The notes beneath the pieces were generated by a model. It ran no database searches. It had not been told where the DNA came from and saw nothing but the letters and a program-made list of their open reading frames with translations. From contig NZ_JAHMIN010000003.1 in NCBI RefSeq assembly GCF_018986435.1, forward strand, positions 1 to 64,000: a DNA stretch of 64,000 bases, read 5' to 3'. Every line of letters begins with the position of its first letter. The stretch's first letter is position 1. Source of the stretch: Hahella sp. HN01. GTDB lineage: Bacteria > Pseudomonadota > Gammaproteobacteria > Pseudomonadales > Oleiphilaceae. A program made the translations under genes and the position numbers. Below, piece by piece: positions 44,572-53,186 of the stretch.

Positions 44572-47369
44572 GAGCCGCGGCCCTTGCGCTCAGTGTGAGT
44601 CTTCTTGGCTTTATTCCCCTGAAGGCGTTGGCGGACACGCTGGCGCCGATCGTCATCGTGGAGAAGGACGAGGCGGACAAGACCATCGGCGAACTGAAAC
44701 CCGCCTATATCGACTTCAGCTATCGGGTAGCGCCGCGAACGCCTTTGAATGAGGTGGCGTTGCGATACAGTCGCCTGATCCGCGAAGCCTCCGATCCGGA
44801 AGTGCGCATCAAGGCGCTGCATCGGCTGATCAACCTGGAAGAGCTGTTCTACGACGCCAAACCCCAGGGGCTGATCGACGACGAAATATGGAGTATCGCG
44901 ATAGAGAGCTACGAATCCCTGTTGCAGCGTCAACCGGGAGACAAAGACAACGATCGTATTCTTTATCAGTTGGCGCGCGCCTGCGGCATGCTGGGGCGTA
45001 CCGACAAAGCGCTGACCAGTCTGGAGCGATTGGTAGGACAGTATCCGCGCTCAAGTTATACGACCGAGGCGTGGTTCCGCATTGGCGAGTTACGCTACAG
45101 CGCTGGCGAATATATCAAAGCGCAATCCGCATACAGCAGGGTGCTGGCGGAACGCGGCGATGGCGACCTGGCTTCCAAAGCTCGATACATGCTGGGCTGG
45201 ACCCAGTTTAAGCAGGAAAACTTCAGCGCGTCATTGCAGACCTTTTTGCAAGTGTTGTCTCACTTGGAGTCCAATTCCGCTCCTGCAGGGCAGATGGCGC
45301 CCGGCGTTCGTGAAGCGGGAGATGATGCCCTGCGCATCGTCAGCATCATGGCCAGCTACGGTAAAGGGCCGGAAACGCTGAAAGCGGCTATTGCACTGGG
45401 CGATTATCGTCCCTTGGCGCCTAAACTGTATGCGGCGCTATACGACTACTACCTGCAGCGCGAGCGCTATCAGGACGCCGCCGCCAGCGCGCAGGCTTAT
45501 ATCGCCGCCTATCCGGCGGCTACGGATCGTAGTGACTTCCATGACCGCATTATCGCCGCGTACGACCAGGGCGGCCTGCCTTCGCTGGCATGGGAGGAGA
45601 AAGCCCGTTTCACTCGTGAGCTGGGACTGTCGTCGAACTATTGGAACTCACAACAAGAGACCGCCAAAACCCGCCTGCGTCCCTCTCTCTATCAATATCT
45701 GGATGATCTGGGGCAAAGAGAATACGCCCTCGGTTTGAAGGCGGCAGGGGTGGAGCGTCGTACACACCTGCAGAACGCGGTGGCGTATTTTGACGGTATG
45801 GAGGAGATCTTTCCCTCCGAAGGGAAAACCGCTGAAGCGCTTTACTTGCAGGGCGAAGCGTATTTTCTGCTGGAGGAATGGGAGTTTGCGGTGCGGGCCT
45901 ATGACAAGGCGGGCTATTTCTATCCTGACTTTCCTCAACGTCATGAGGCGGCCTATGCCGGCGTTAACGCTTTGAGCAAAGCAGTGGACGCTAATCAGGA
46001 AGACGCTACATTGCGCAGCCGCCGTGTGGATGCGCTGCTGCGGTTTGCAAAAACTTTCCCCCGGGATTCTCGCGCGACAGAAAGCCTGTTGTTCGCGGCG
46101 AATGAACTCTACGCCATGGAGCAGTACGGCGCAGCCCTGGATGCCGCTACCCAGACGGCTTCTTTTACAGATGATAAGGCGACCCGTAATGCGGCATGGA
46201 CCGTCGCCGGTCACTCCGCTTTTGCATTGAGCCAATATCAGGACTCCGAGCACGCCTACCGGCAGGCGCTGTCGTTGCGCTCCCGCAAGGCGCCGGATTA
46301 TGACGTGCTGATGGAGAATTTCGCCGCCAGCATTTACAGCCAGGGCGAGCAGGCGGAAGCGCGTGGAGAGGTCTCCGCGGCGTTTATTGAATACAAGAGA
46401 GTCATCGACGAAGCGCCGGAATCCCAGGTGCGCGTCAGCGCCCAGTACGATGCGGGCATGCGCGCGATTGACCTTGGACGCTGGAAAGAGGCCATTGCTC
46501 TGTTGAATGACTTCCGTCAGCGCTATCCCGACCACAAGCTGACGACGGGTATTGGCGAGAAACTGGTCTACGCCTATCAACAGCATCAGCGTCCAGAATC
46601 CGCTGCGGATGAGTTGCTGCGTATCGCTGCGGGCGAAAAAGACGCTGAACGTAAGCGCAAGGCGCTGTTGCAGGCGGCGGAATTGATGGAAAACGCGGGT
46701 CGGGAGCAGCAGGCGGCCAAGGTGTACCTGCAATATGCGAACGAGTTTCCGGCTCCGTTCGAGACCGCTATCCAGGTGCGGGACGCATTAATTGATTACT
46801 ACTCCCAGAGCGCGCAGATGCAACAAGCGGATCAATGGCGCGAGAAGTTGATTCAGTTTGAGGAGAGCGGCGGCGCAGATCGGACTCCCGCGAGTCGATC
46901 TTTGGCGGCGGAAGCCAGCTGGACGCTGGCGCAAAAAGAAAAGGCGGCGTTTGACGACGTGCGCCTGACCTTGCCGTTGAGCAAGTCGTTGGCGGCCAAG
47001 CAAGCTGCGCTGAAAAAAGTCATGCAACGCCTCAATCGCATCAACGGTTATGGCGTGAGCGAATACGCCACTGCGGCGACTTACATGATGGGCGAAGTGT
47101 ATCGCCAGTTGGGTAGAGACATTATGGAATCCAATCGCCCCGGTAATCTGAGTGATCTGGAGCGGGAGCAATACAGCCTGCTGTTGGAGGAGCAGGCGTT
47201 TCCCTTTGAAGAAAAAGCCATTGAGTTTCTCGAGCTCAATGCAAGCCGGACCCAGCAAGGGGTTTACGACGAGTGGGTTAAGAAAAGCTATCTGGCGTTG
47301 CGGGAAATTATGCCCGCCAGATATGACAAGCAAGAGGTAAAGGTGGATGTCGCGCAAACGTTGCAATAA
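44568..47369 (+). CDS. Module B gene 3: large exported TPR protein
   Basis: 933 residues. Signal peptide ends near ALA-DTL (residue ~22) with no lipobox, in contrast to its lipidated paralogue at 19656-22547. Many TPR units (ILYQLARACGMLGRTDKALTSL, RIGELRYSAGEYIKAQSAY). The C-terminus matches the paralogue closely: EQYSLLLEEQAFPFEEKAIE ... YDEWVKKSYLALREI ... PARYDK. The four-bp overlap before it and 23-bp overlap after it match module A in kind. Likely the main periplasmic scaffold of the machine. Confidence 0.78.
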   Translation: MRAAALALSVSLLGFIPLKALADTLAPIVIVEKDEADKTIGELKPAYIDFSYRVAPRTPLNEVALRYSRLIREASDPEVRIKALHRLINLEELFYDAKPQGLIDDEIWSIAIESYESLLQRQPGDKDNDRILYQLARACGMLGRTDKALTSLERLVGQYPRSSYTTEAWFRIGELRYSAGEYIKAQSAYSRVLAERGDGDLASKARYMLGWTQFKQENFSASLQTFLQVLSHLESNSAPAGQMAPGVREAGDDALRIVSIMASYGKGPETLKAAIALGDYRPLAPKLYAALYDYYLQRERYQDAAASAQAYIAAYPAATDRSDFHDRIIAAYDQGGLPSLAWEEKARFTRELGLSSNYWNSQQETAKTRLRPSLYQYLDDLGQREYALGLKAAGVERRTHLQNAVAYFDGMEEIFPSEGKTAEALYLQGEAYFLLEEWEFAVRAYDKAGYFYPDFPQRHEAAYAGVNALSKAVDANQEDATLRSRRVDALLRFAKTFPRDSRATESLLFAANELYAMEQYGAALDAATQTASFTDDKATRNAAWTVAGHSAFALSQYQDSEHAYRQALSLRSRKAPDYDVLMENFAASIYSQGEQAEARGEVSAAFIEYKRVIDEAPESQVRVSAQYDAGMRAIDLGRWKEAIALLNDFRQRYPDHKLTTGIGEKLVYAYQQHQRPESAADELLRIAAGEKDAERKRKALLQAAELMENAGREQQAAKVYLQYANEFPAPFETAIQVRDALIDYYSQSAQMQQADQWREKLIQFEESGGADRTPASRSLAAEASWTLAQKEKAAFDDVRLTLPLSKSLAAKQAALKKVMQRLNRINGYGVSEYATAATYMMGEVYRQLGRDIMESNRPGNLSDLEREQYSLLLEEQAFPFEEKAIEFLELNASRTQQGVYDEWVKKSYLALREIMPARYDKQEVKVDVAQTLQ

Positions 47370-47940
47370 ACACGGCGTTACAGGTTTGGCGCTAACGGCG
47401 GCCTTGTTGCTGGTTGGTTGCGCGGGTTCGCCGATGCGCAAGGACGCTGCCGCTGATATCTCTCCTGCCGGAGAACAGGCTCAGATGAAGTACGATCAGG
47501 CGCTGGCGGCGTTAAACAATAATCAGGTCGCTTTGGCGGAGAATTTGTTCAAGCAGGTCATTGCCGATAAACCGGGTCTCAGCGCGCCTTATTTCAATCT
47601 GGGAGTCATTGCGGAAAAGCAGGGCGATCTGCCGTCCGCCAGGACATGGTACGCTCAGGCGCTGGATGTAAACCCCAAAGACGCCAGAGCTTTGAATCAG
47701 TTGGCAGTTTTAGCGCGGGAGGAGGGTGATTTTGAGAATGCCTTGGCGTTTTATGAAAGAGCGCTGAAGGCGGAGCCGAATGAGCCGGTTTATCATCGTA
47801 ATATAGCTATACTTTACGACATGTATCTGGGTGATTACGTGCGGGCGTTGGAGCATTACCAGCGCTGCCAGGAACTTCGATCCGCTCCCGACGAGCAAGT
47901 GGCGATGTGGATCGCCGACCTTGAGCGGCGTATCCAATAG
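47347..47940 (+). CDS. Module B gene 4: TPR lipoprotein
   Basis: 197 residues starting 23 bp inside the preceding gene. Lipobox LVGC with lipidated Cys25, matching the paralogue at 22531-23139. Three TPR units follow (APYFNLGVIAEKQGDLPSA, ARALNQLAVLAREEGDFENA, PVYHRNIAILYDMYLGDYVRA). Probably anchored to the outer membrane (residue after Cys is Ala-Gly, not Asp). Confidence 0.78.
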   Translation: MSRKRCNKHGVTGLALTAALLLVGCAGSPMRKDAAADISPAGEQAQMKYDQALAALNNNQVALAENLFKQVIADKPGLSAPYFNLGVIAEKQGDLPSARTWYAQALDVNPKDARALNQLAVLAREEGDFENALAFYERALKAEPNEPVYHRNIAILYDMYLGDYVRALEHYQRCQELRSAPDEQVAMWIADLERRIQ

Positions 47941-47951
47941 GCGGAGAAGGT

Positions 47952-48233
47952 ATGAGATTTCAAATACTTGCCTTATGCCTCTGCGGTCTCTACAGTAACG
48001 CAGGTTTTGCGGCTGAGTTGATCGAGCTCGAAGGAACGGCGTTGAGAGGCGAGCAGGAGCAACCTAAAGTCTTGTACCTGGTGCCCTGGGGAACGCCGGA
48101 TAGTCCGGCGATTGAAGTTCCGGAGCCGGAAAAAGAATTGGACGGCGCGCTCAGACCGCTAGATAGACAGGCGTTTCGGCAAAGTCTGTACTATCGTAAA
48201 AACCTTAAGATAGGCGATTTAGACCAGCAATAA
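47952..48233 (+). CDS. Module B gene 5: tiny exported protein with LRGxQEQPxVLYxVPW motif
   Basis: 93 residues with ribosome binding site GGAGAAGG just before the ATG. Signal peptide ends near GFA-AEL (residue ~22). Mature sequence carries LRGEQEQPKVLYLVPW and then PLDRQAFRQSLYYRKN, shared with the module A counterpart at 23151-23477. The 11-bp gap after the TPR lipoprotein is identical in both modules. No known domain. Confidence 0.75.
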   Translation: MRFQILALCLCGLYSNAGFAAELIELEGTALRGEQEQPKVLYLVPWGTPDSPAIEVPEPEKELDGALRPLDRQAFRQSLYYRKNLKIGDLDQQ

Positions 48234-48262
48234 CCTAGAAGTGATTAAGGAGTCAGCGCGAT

Positions 48263-48931
48263 ATGTTCGAGACTGTCGTTCGCTTTTTTCAAGATGGTGG
48301 TGTTTTCATGTATCCCATCGCCATTGTCCTCGTGATCGGCGTAGCAATCGCTGTTGAACGATATATCTATCTCAGCGTCGCCAAGTTGAGCAACCGCGCG
48401 GACTTCAACAAACTGATCATGATGATCGGGCGCAAGGATTACCTCAACGCGCTGAAGCAGGCCAAACAATCCAAGACCGCCATGTCCACCATCGTGGAAG
48501 CGGGTTTGACCCGTTTGCTGAACCGTCAGCCGCGGGATCAGATTGAATACGCGATGGAAGAGGGGTTGATGGAAGTTCTGCCTCGTCTGGAAAAGCGTAC
48601 GCAATATCTGGCGACGCTCGCCAACGTCTCCACGTTGTTGGGACTCTTGGGGACCATCATCGGTCTGATCGCCGCCTTTACCGCGGTCGCCAACGCGGAC
48701 CCCGCGGAGAAGGCCAACTTGTTGTCGAAGAGTATTTCGGTGGCGATGAACACCACCGCATTCGGCTTGATCGCGGCGATTCCTTTACTGCTGGTGCACG
48801 CCATCCTGCAAACCAAAACCAACGAAATCGTGGATAGTTTTGAAATGGCTGGCATCAAGATCATGAACCTGATTTCGGAGAAACCAGCCCAGGCCGCCCC
48901 GGTAGCGAAAGCCGCACCAGAAAGAACATAG
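48263..48931 (+). CDS. MotA/TolQ/ExbB-family proton channel protein
   Basis: 222 residues, three membrane segments: ~17-37 (MYPIAIVLVIGVAIAVERYIYL), ~117-140 (LATLANVSTLLGLLGTIIGLI) and ~160-180 (NTTAFGLIAAIPLLLVHAIL), with a large cytoplasmic loop between TM1 and TM2. GLLGTIxG and NTTxxGLxxAIP are family signatures. With ExbD-type partners it converts proton flow to mechanical work. Here it follows five periplasmic module B genes, as AglR belongs with the Myxococcus Glt proteins. Confidence 0.9.
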   Translation: MFETVVRFFQDGGVFMYPIAIVLVIGVAIAVERYIYLSVAKLSNRADFNKLIMMIGRKDYLNALKQAKQSKTAMSTIVEAGLTRLLNRQPRDQIEYAMEEGLMEVLPRLEKRTQYLATLANVSTLLGLLGTIIGLIAAFTAVANADPAEKANLLSKSISVAMNTTAFGLIAAIPLLLVHAILQTKTNEIVDSFEMAGIKIMNLISEKPAQAAPVAKAAPERT

Positions 48932-48940
48932 GACAGACCG

Positions 48941-49456
48941 ATGCGTCGTAAACACCGTCGTCCGGAGGCTGTCGCTGACCTGGACATCACGGCGTTCATG
49001 AATCTCATGATCGTCCTGGTGCCGGTGCTGCTGATCAATCTGGTGTTCTCTCAAACCAGCGTTCTGAACCTGAACTTCCCTGAGTCCGCCGCCAACTCCG
49101 CCCAGGACAATAAAGACCAGCTGCAATTGCAGGTCATGATCCTGGAAGAGCAGTTGGTGATTGCGGATAACAAGGGCGGGGTCATCATGCAGATCCCGAA
49201 ACAGGCGGGTGGCGAGCACGATTATAAGACGCTCGCATTGGCTATGCAGGACATTAAAGCCCGGGTCCCTCCAGATAAGAAAGATATCACGTTGTTGCCT
49301 CAGGAAAGCACGTCCTATCAAACACTGGTTAGTGTGATGGATAAGGTGCGTTCCTACAAAACCGTTGTGGCGGGCAGCGTTGTTAACGCGGAGTTGTTCC
49401 CGGATATCTCCATTGCCGATGCGCCTGAGATCATTCCGGCAGGAGGCGCGCAATGA
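48941..49456 (+). CDS. ExbD/TolR-family protein lacking the membrane aspartate
   Basis: 171 residues. Short basic cytoplasmic N-terminus, one membrane helix (~19-38), then a periplasmic domain. In ExbD/TolR a conserved aspartate at the helix start carries protons; here the aligned residue is Asn21 (ITAFMNLMIVLVP, codon AAT at 49001-49003). The second ExbD gene, directly after and overlapping by 4 bp, retains the aspartate. A heteromeric stator in which only one subunit type carries protons is suggested. Confidence 0.85.
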   Translation: MRRKHRRPEAVADLDITAFMNLMIVLVPVLLINLVFSQTSVLNLNFPESAANSAQDNKDQLQLQVMILEEQLVIADNKGGVIMQIPKQAGGEHDYKTLALAMQDIKARVPPDKKDITLLPQESTSYQTLVSVMDKVRSYKTVVAGSVVNAELFPDISIADAPEIIPAGGAQ

Positions 49457-49950
49457 AGCAGTCAGGCCGCGCCAAGCGTTATCAACGCCATTACCGAAGA
49501 ATGCATAAAACAGCGTCGCTGAATCTGGTGTCGCTGATGGATATATTCACTATTCTGGTGTTCTTCCTGATGGTGAATTCATCCGATGTCCAGGTGCTGC
49601 AGCAAAACAGCGCTGTAGAGTTGCCCGTGTCCATTGCCGACCAGCCGCCCACTGATCAGTTGACCGTCACGGTGACGGATGACGACATTATTGTCGGCGG
49701 CAGAGTGGTCAGTAAGGTTGTCGCCGCGGTTAATCAGGCCCCGTTGTTGATTAACGGACTCAAGCTGGAATTGGACTATCAGGTGTCCCGCGTCAACACG
49801 CCGGCGCCGCCTGAAGGCAGACCAATCACCATCATGGCGGATAAAGAGCTGCCTTATAAGTTGCTGAAGAAAATCATGTCCACTTGTGTGGAAGCGGGCT
49901 ACAGCAGTATCTCACTGGCGGTAAGACGCACTACCGAGAAGGAGGCCTAG
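49453..49950 (+). CDS. ExbD/TolR-family proton channel protein
   Basis: 165 residues. Basic N-terminus, one membrane helix beginning SLNLVSLMDIFTILVFFLMV with the conserved proton-carrying Asp30, then a periplasmic domain ending AVRRTTEKEA. It overlaps the preceding ExbD gene by 4 bp and is followed 1 bp later by the TonB-like gene. Together with the TolQ-like protein it makes the motor of the complex, comparable to AglQ/AglS. Confidence 0.9.
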   Translation: MKQSGRAKRYQRHYRRMHKTASLNLVSLMDIFTILVFFLMVNSSDVQVLQQNSAVELPVSIADQPPTDQLTVTVTDDDIIVGGRVVSKVVAAVNQAPLLINGLKLELDYQVSRVNTPAPPEGRPITIMADKELPYKLLKKIMSTCVEAGYSSISLAVRRTTEKEA

Positions 49951-49951
49951 C

Positions 49952-50953
49952 ATGGTGAAAGCACGCGCCGGCTCTCCTTTGCCGTGGAACGTTGACGCTA
50001 GGGAGCGAGATCGTTTCTTTCTGATTCTCGCGTTCGCCATGTTGGTTATGCTGGTGGCGGGCGTGATTATCCCGTTGGTTGATTTGCCCGAGAAGTCCCG
50101 TGAAGAGTTGGAGGCGTTGCCTCCCCAGCTGGCGCGGGTAGTGATTGAAAAACGGGAACTGCCAAAACCGGAAATCAAAAAGCCGGAACCGAAGCCGGAG
50201 AAAAAGGAAGAGAAGAAAGAAGAGCCCAAGCCGAAACCCGAACCAAAGCCAGAACCCAAACCGCAGCCCAAGCCTGAGCCGAAACCTGAGAGAAAGGTGA
50301 CGCCGAAGGCGGAGCAACCCAAGCAGCAGACGGTAGATCAGGCGCGCGAGAAAGCGCAAAGCTCTGGTTTGTTGGCGCTGAGCGATCAGCTCTCTGATAT
50401 GAGAGCGCTGGCGGACACGGCGGATGCGTCAGACCAGCCGCTGTATACGGCGACTCCGATCAGCAAGAAGGCGTCGGATAAGTTGGTGAACAATGTTTCC
50501 ACTTCAGGGAGTGGGGGCGTGGACGCCAACAAGCTGGATAAGTCTACCCAACAGGTGGCGCTGGCTTCGCGTAAGGTGACGGAAGTGCAGGAAAAAGCCC
50601 AGCCGGGCGGCGGTGGTTCCACCAGCAAGAAAACGTCTGGCTCCGGTTCTGGCAATCAGCGTAGCACAACGCGTTCCGCTGAGGAGATCAGGAAGGTCTT
50701 TGATGCGGCCAAAGGGCAGCTGTCTACCTTGCATAAGCGTGCGCTTCGCAAAGATCCAACGCTTAAAGGAACCTTGGTGCCTGAGCTGACAGTGGAAGCA
50801 AATGGCAGTGTGTCGCAGTGCAAGATTGTGGAGAGTAACCTGAATAATCAGGACTTCGAAAAGAAAATCTGCTCTTACTTGAGGCTGCTGAACTTCGGCG
50901 CCAAATCCAACGCAAGCAAACAGGCGATCAGATATCCCATTGATTTGCTGTAA
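49952..50953 (+). CDS. TonB-like protein with AgmX/PglI C-terminal domain
   Basis: 333 residues. Short cytoplasmic N-terminus, one membrane helix (~23-45), then a Pro/Glu/Lys-rich stretch (~65-125, repeated PKPEPK units) that can span the periplasm, a Ser/Gly linker and a C-terminal domain (~245-333) with ALRKDPTLKGTLVPELTV, CKIVESNL and NFGAKS, as in AgmX/GltJ and PglI/GltG. It probably couples the proton motor to the TPR proteins. Myxococcus GltJ is larger, with extra N-terminal domains absent here. Last gene before a strong terminator. Confidence 0.88.
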   Translation: MVKARAGSPLPWNVDARERDRFFLILAFAMLVMLVAGVIIPLVDLPEKSREELEALPPQLARVVIEKRELPKPEIKKPEPKPEKKEEKKEEPKPKPEPKPEPKPQPKPEPKPERKVTPKAEQPKQQTVDQAREKAQSSGLLALSDQLSDMRALADTADASDQPLYTATPISKKASDKLVNNVSTSGSGGVDANKLDKSTQQVALASRKVTEVQEKAQPGGGGSTSKKTSGSGSGNQRSTTRSAEEIRKVFDAAKGQLSTLHKRALRKDPTLKGTLVPELTVEANGSVSQCKIVESNLNNQDFEKKICSYLRLLNFGAKSNASKQAIRYPIDLL

Positions 50954-50964
50954 GCCTGAGCAAA

Positions 50965-50997
50965 CAAAAAAGCGCCCCTGAGTGGGCGCTTTTTTTT
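50965..50997 (+). terminator. Strong terminator of the module B operon
   Basis: A-run, AAGCGCCC-CTGAGT-GGGCGCTT stem, then eight T. Flanking A and T runs make it bidirectional, so it can also serve the convergent MaoC gene. Confidence 0.9.
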
Positions 50998-51051
50998 ATG
51001 GAGAAAATTGAGCGGCGGACTTGATGAAGCCGGTCGCTCTTAATTAACGAA

Positions 51052-51531
51052 TCACTGTTCGCCGCTGATGGATATAGCCGGTAGTGTGGGCCTTTCCAGT
51101 GAAATTTTCTCATCTGGGGCGATGACCTTCGCCTGACCTTCCACCACCAATACGCCATTTTGATTGTGAATGGCGCAATCCAGCACGACCCGTTTCTTCG
51201 ACAGCTTTTCCGTTACTGTGAGGGTGACCGTCAGGACATCATTTAACTTTACCGGACGCTTGAAGCTCAGGTGCTGTTCCAGGTAAATGGTGCCGGGACC
51301 CGGAATAACGGTGGCCAAAGCCGCTGAAATCAATGCGCCGGACCACATGCCGTGGCCGATTCTCTCCTTGAATACGGTGGACTGCGCGTACTCGGCGTCC
51401 AGATGCACCGGATTGATATCACCGGAAACGGCGGCGAACAGAACGATTTCCTGCTCTGTCAGTGTACGGGTGTAAGTGGCGGAGTCGCCCACATGAAGTT
51501 CGTCGTAGGTAATGTTTTCTAGCGCGTCCAT
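51052..51531 (-). CDS. MaoC-family (R)-specific enoyl-CoA hydratase
   Basis: 159 residues from ATG 51531; the frame extends to TTG 51564, but the family begins near ITYDELHVGDSATYTR. Hot-dog fold with catalytic Asp and His in SGDINPVHLDAEYA. (R)-enoyl-CoA hydratases (PhaJ type) connect beta-oxidation with polyhydroxyalkanoate or acyl-lipid synthesis. GHGMWSGALISAAL is a family helix. On the minus strand beside an alpha/beta hydrolase and near fadD, consistent with fatty-acid metabolism. Confidence 0.88.
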   Translation of the reverse strand: MDALENITYDELHVGDSATYTRTLTEQEIVLFAAVSGDINPVHLDAEYAQSTVFKERIGHGMWSGALISAALATVIPGPGTIYLEQHLSFKRPVKLNDVLTVTLTVTEKLSKKRVVLDCAIHNQNGVLVVEGQAKVIAPDEKISLERPTLPAISISGEQ

Positions 51532-51642
51532 AGTGAACTGATAACTTGATTGGGTTGCTGACAACGCACGCCGGAGAGTGGCGACGCAGGGATTAACTTT
51601 CCTTTATATATTAGTGTAATCCATATTTCTCTAACGCGTCTG

Positions 51643-52569
51643 TTACGGAGTGTGCGCGGTCACCCATGAGGACAGGTCGTTCAGCACTTGCTGGCGATTG
51701 ATCTCGTTGAGCATTTCATGGCGTCCGTCGGGGTAGAGCGTGCAGCTAAGGTCGCGTACGCCTGCCTCGCGTAAGTGGCGCTCCAGTCTTTTTACCCCCT
51801 TGCCGAACTCTCCAACCGGATCTTTATCTCCCGCGATCAGATAGATAGGCAGATTGGGGTTGATGCGGGAGAAGCTGGCGGACGTGAAAATGCGCCGCAG
51901 ACCATCCAGCATCGCGATCCAGGTGGCGGTTGTGCAGATGAAGCCGCACCATGGGTCCTTGATGTAGTTGTCCACTTCGGCGGGGTCGCGGGAAAGCCAG
52001 TCGAATTCCGTACGATTAGGAGCGAAGCGATGATTGAATGAGCCGAATGAAAGCTGATCCAGCAGGCGACTGGCGCTGCGCGCGCCCAAGCGTAGCTTTT
52101 CCGCCCTGGCGATGGCCGCCGCCGCAAGATATTTCAATGGCGCGCCGTAATTACTGCCGGAAAGAATAACGCCGTGAAAGGGCGGACGATGCACGATCAG
52201 GCATTGCAGACTGATAAAAGACCCCATGCTGTGGGCGAAGAGAAAATGCGGAACGTCTGGATGCCAGCTTTTTATCTGGTTGGCCATAAACAGCAGGTCT
52301 GCGGCGACTTTGTCCCAGCCGTCGCGATCAGCGTAATGACCGGTCTGGCCGTTGGCGATAGAGCGGCCATGACCGCGGTGATCATGCGCGACGACCGCGT
52401 AGCCCTGGGCGCAGAAGTGCTCAGCCAGATTTCGGTAGCGTCCGGCGTGCTCCGCCATGCCGTGGGAAATCTGAATAACGCCGCGTATGACGGGGGAGTC
52501 CGGTATCCATCTGTAGTACCCGATTTTATGGCCGTCCGTGCTGGTCAGGAAATCTTCCAGGTTGCGCAT
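51643..52569 (-). CDS. Alpha/beta hydrolase, monoacylglycerol-lipase / lysophospholipase-like
   Basis: 308 residues, no signal peptide. Serine aminopeptidase S33-type fold: oxyanion HG in QISHGMAEHAGRY, nucleophile Ser114 in FAHSMGS, aspartate in GDKDPVG and histidine in PDGRHEML. HDHRGHGRS is the family signature. Probably hydrolyses monoacylglycerols or lysophospholipids; the exact substrate cannot be told from sequence. Its upstream region is the long gap before fadD. Confidence 0.9.
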   Translation of the reverse strand: MRNLEDFLTSTDGHKIGYYRWIPDSPVIRGVIQISHGMAEHAGRYRNLAEHFCAQGYAVVAHDHRGHGRSIANGQTGHYADRDGWDKVAADLLFMANQIKSWHPDVPHFLFAHSMGSFISLQCLIVHRPPFHGVILSGSNYGAPLKYLAAAAIARAEKLRLGARSASRLLDQLSFGSFNHRFAPNRTEFDWLSRDPAEVDNYIKDPWCGFICTTATWIAMLDGLRRIFTSASFSRINPNLPIYLIAGDKDPVGEFGKGVKRLERHLREAGVRDLSCTLYPDGRHEMLNEINRQQVLNDLSSWVTAHTP

Positions 52570-53186
52570 GATGTTTGCTAGTTATTGGATTTTATTAGTG
52601 TTTTATCCGCTGATTCGCAACAATTTAGCTACCGTCAGCATCAGCGTCAACGATTATTGTCGCGGTATTTCCGCTCTGTATTGTCCCAGGGAAACCAGGG
52701 AAACTCCGATAATTAAGTAAGACTTTTGTCTACATAAGCCAAAATAAAGCTGCTATTCTATCGCGCACTATAAAAAACGAGCCCACTATACCGTTCCGGC
52801 TTAATGGGGTAATCACCCGACCGGGTGACTCTCCTGAAAATAGCGCCGCCCGATGACAGAAGTAAGAATGGGGTAGTGGTCGTCAGGGATTCGATGATTG
52901 GCTTATATATGATCGCGAGTAAGAGTTTCTAATGTGGAGTGCGTCGAAACCGCCGGGTGCGGAAGTCGACGTTGCTCTGTGCAGTGGAATTCACTCATTT
53001 TAAGGGTTACGGCGCAGGTTCGAGCGCCGGGCGCATAAGCGTCGAGTTAGCTGCGGCATTGCTCCGTCATCCTTGAAGCCGTCGCCTCGGGCGACGCGGT
53101 CATCTCTCAGTCAGTCCCGTTTGCCGAAGACAATTACAAATATAAATCAGATTGCCTATTAACAGCGTTGGCCAGGAGATAGCGGT
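52570..53186. other. Long intergenic region upstream of fadD
   Basis: 617 bp between divergent genes with no credible coding frame. It holds the promoters for the hydrolase and fadD, a palindrome TCACCCGACCGGGTGA at 52813-52828, and a short hairpin GTCGCC-TCG-GGCGAC at 53081-53095. I did not see a recognisable FadR or PsrA site. The 53030-53100 part is GC-rich, the rest AT-rich. Confidence 0.5.

Noticed and set aside
49952-50953. The PKPEPK stretch as a DNA repeat array or CRISPR-like array
   Set aside because: It is a low-complexity proline-rich protein linker, as in TonB; the codons vary and there are no spacers.
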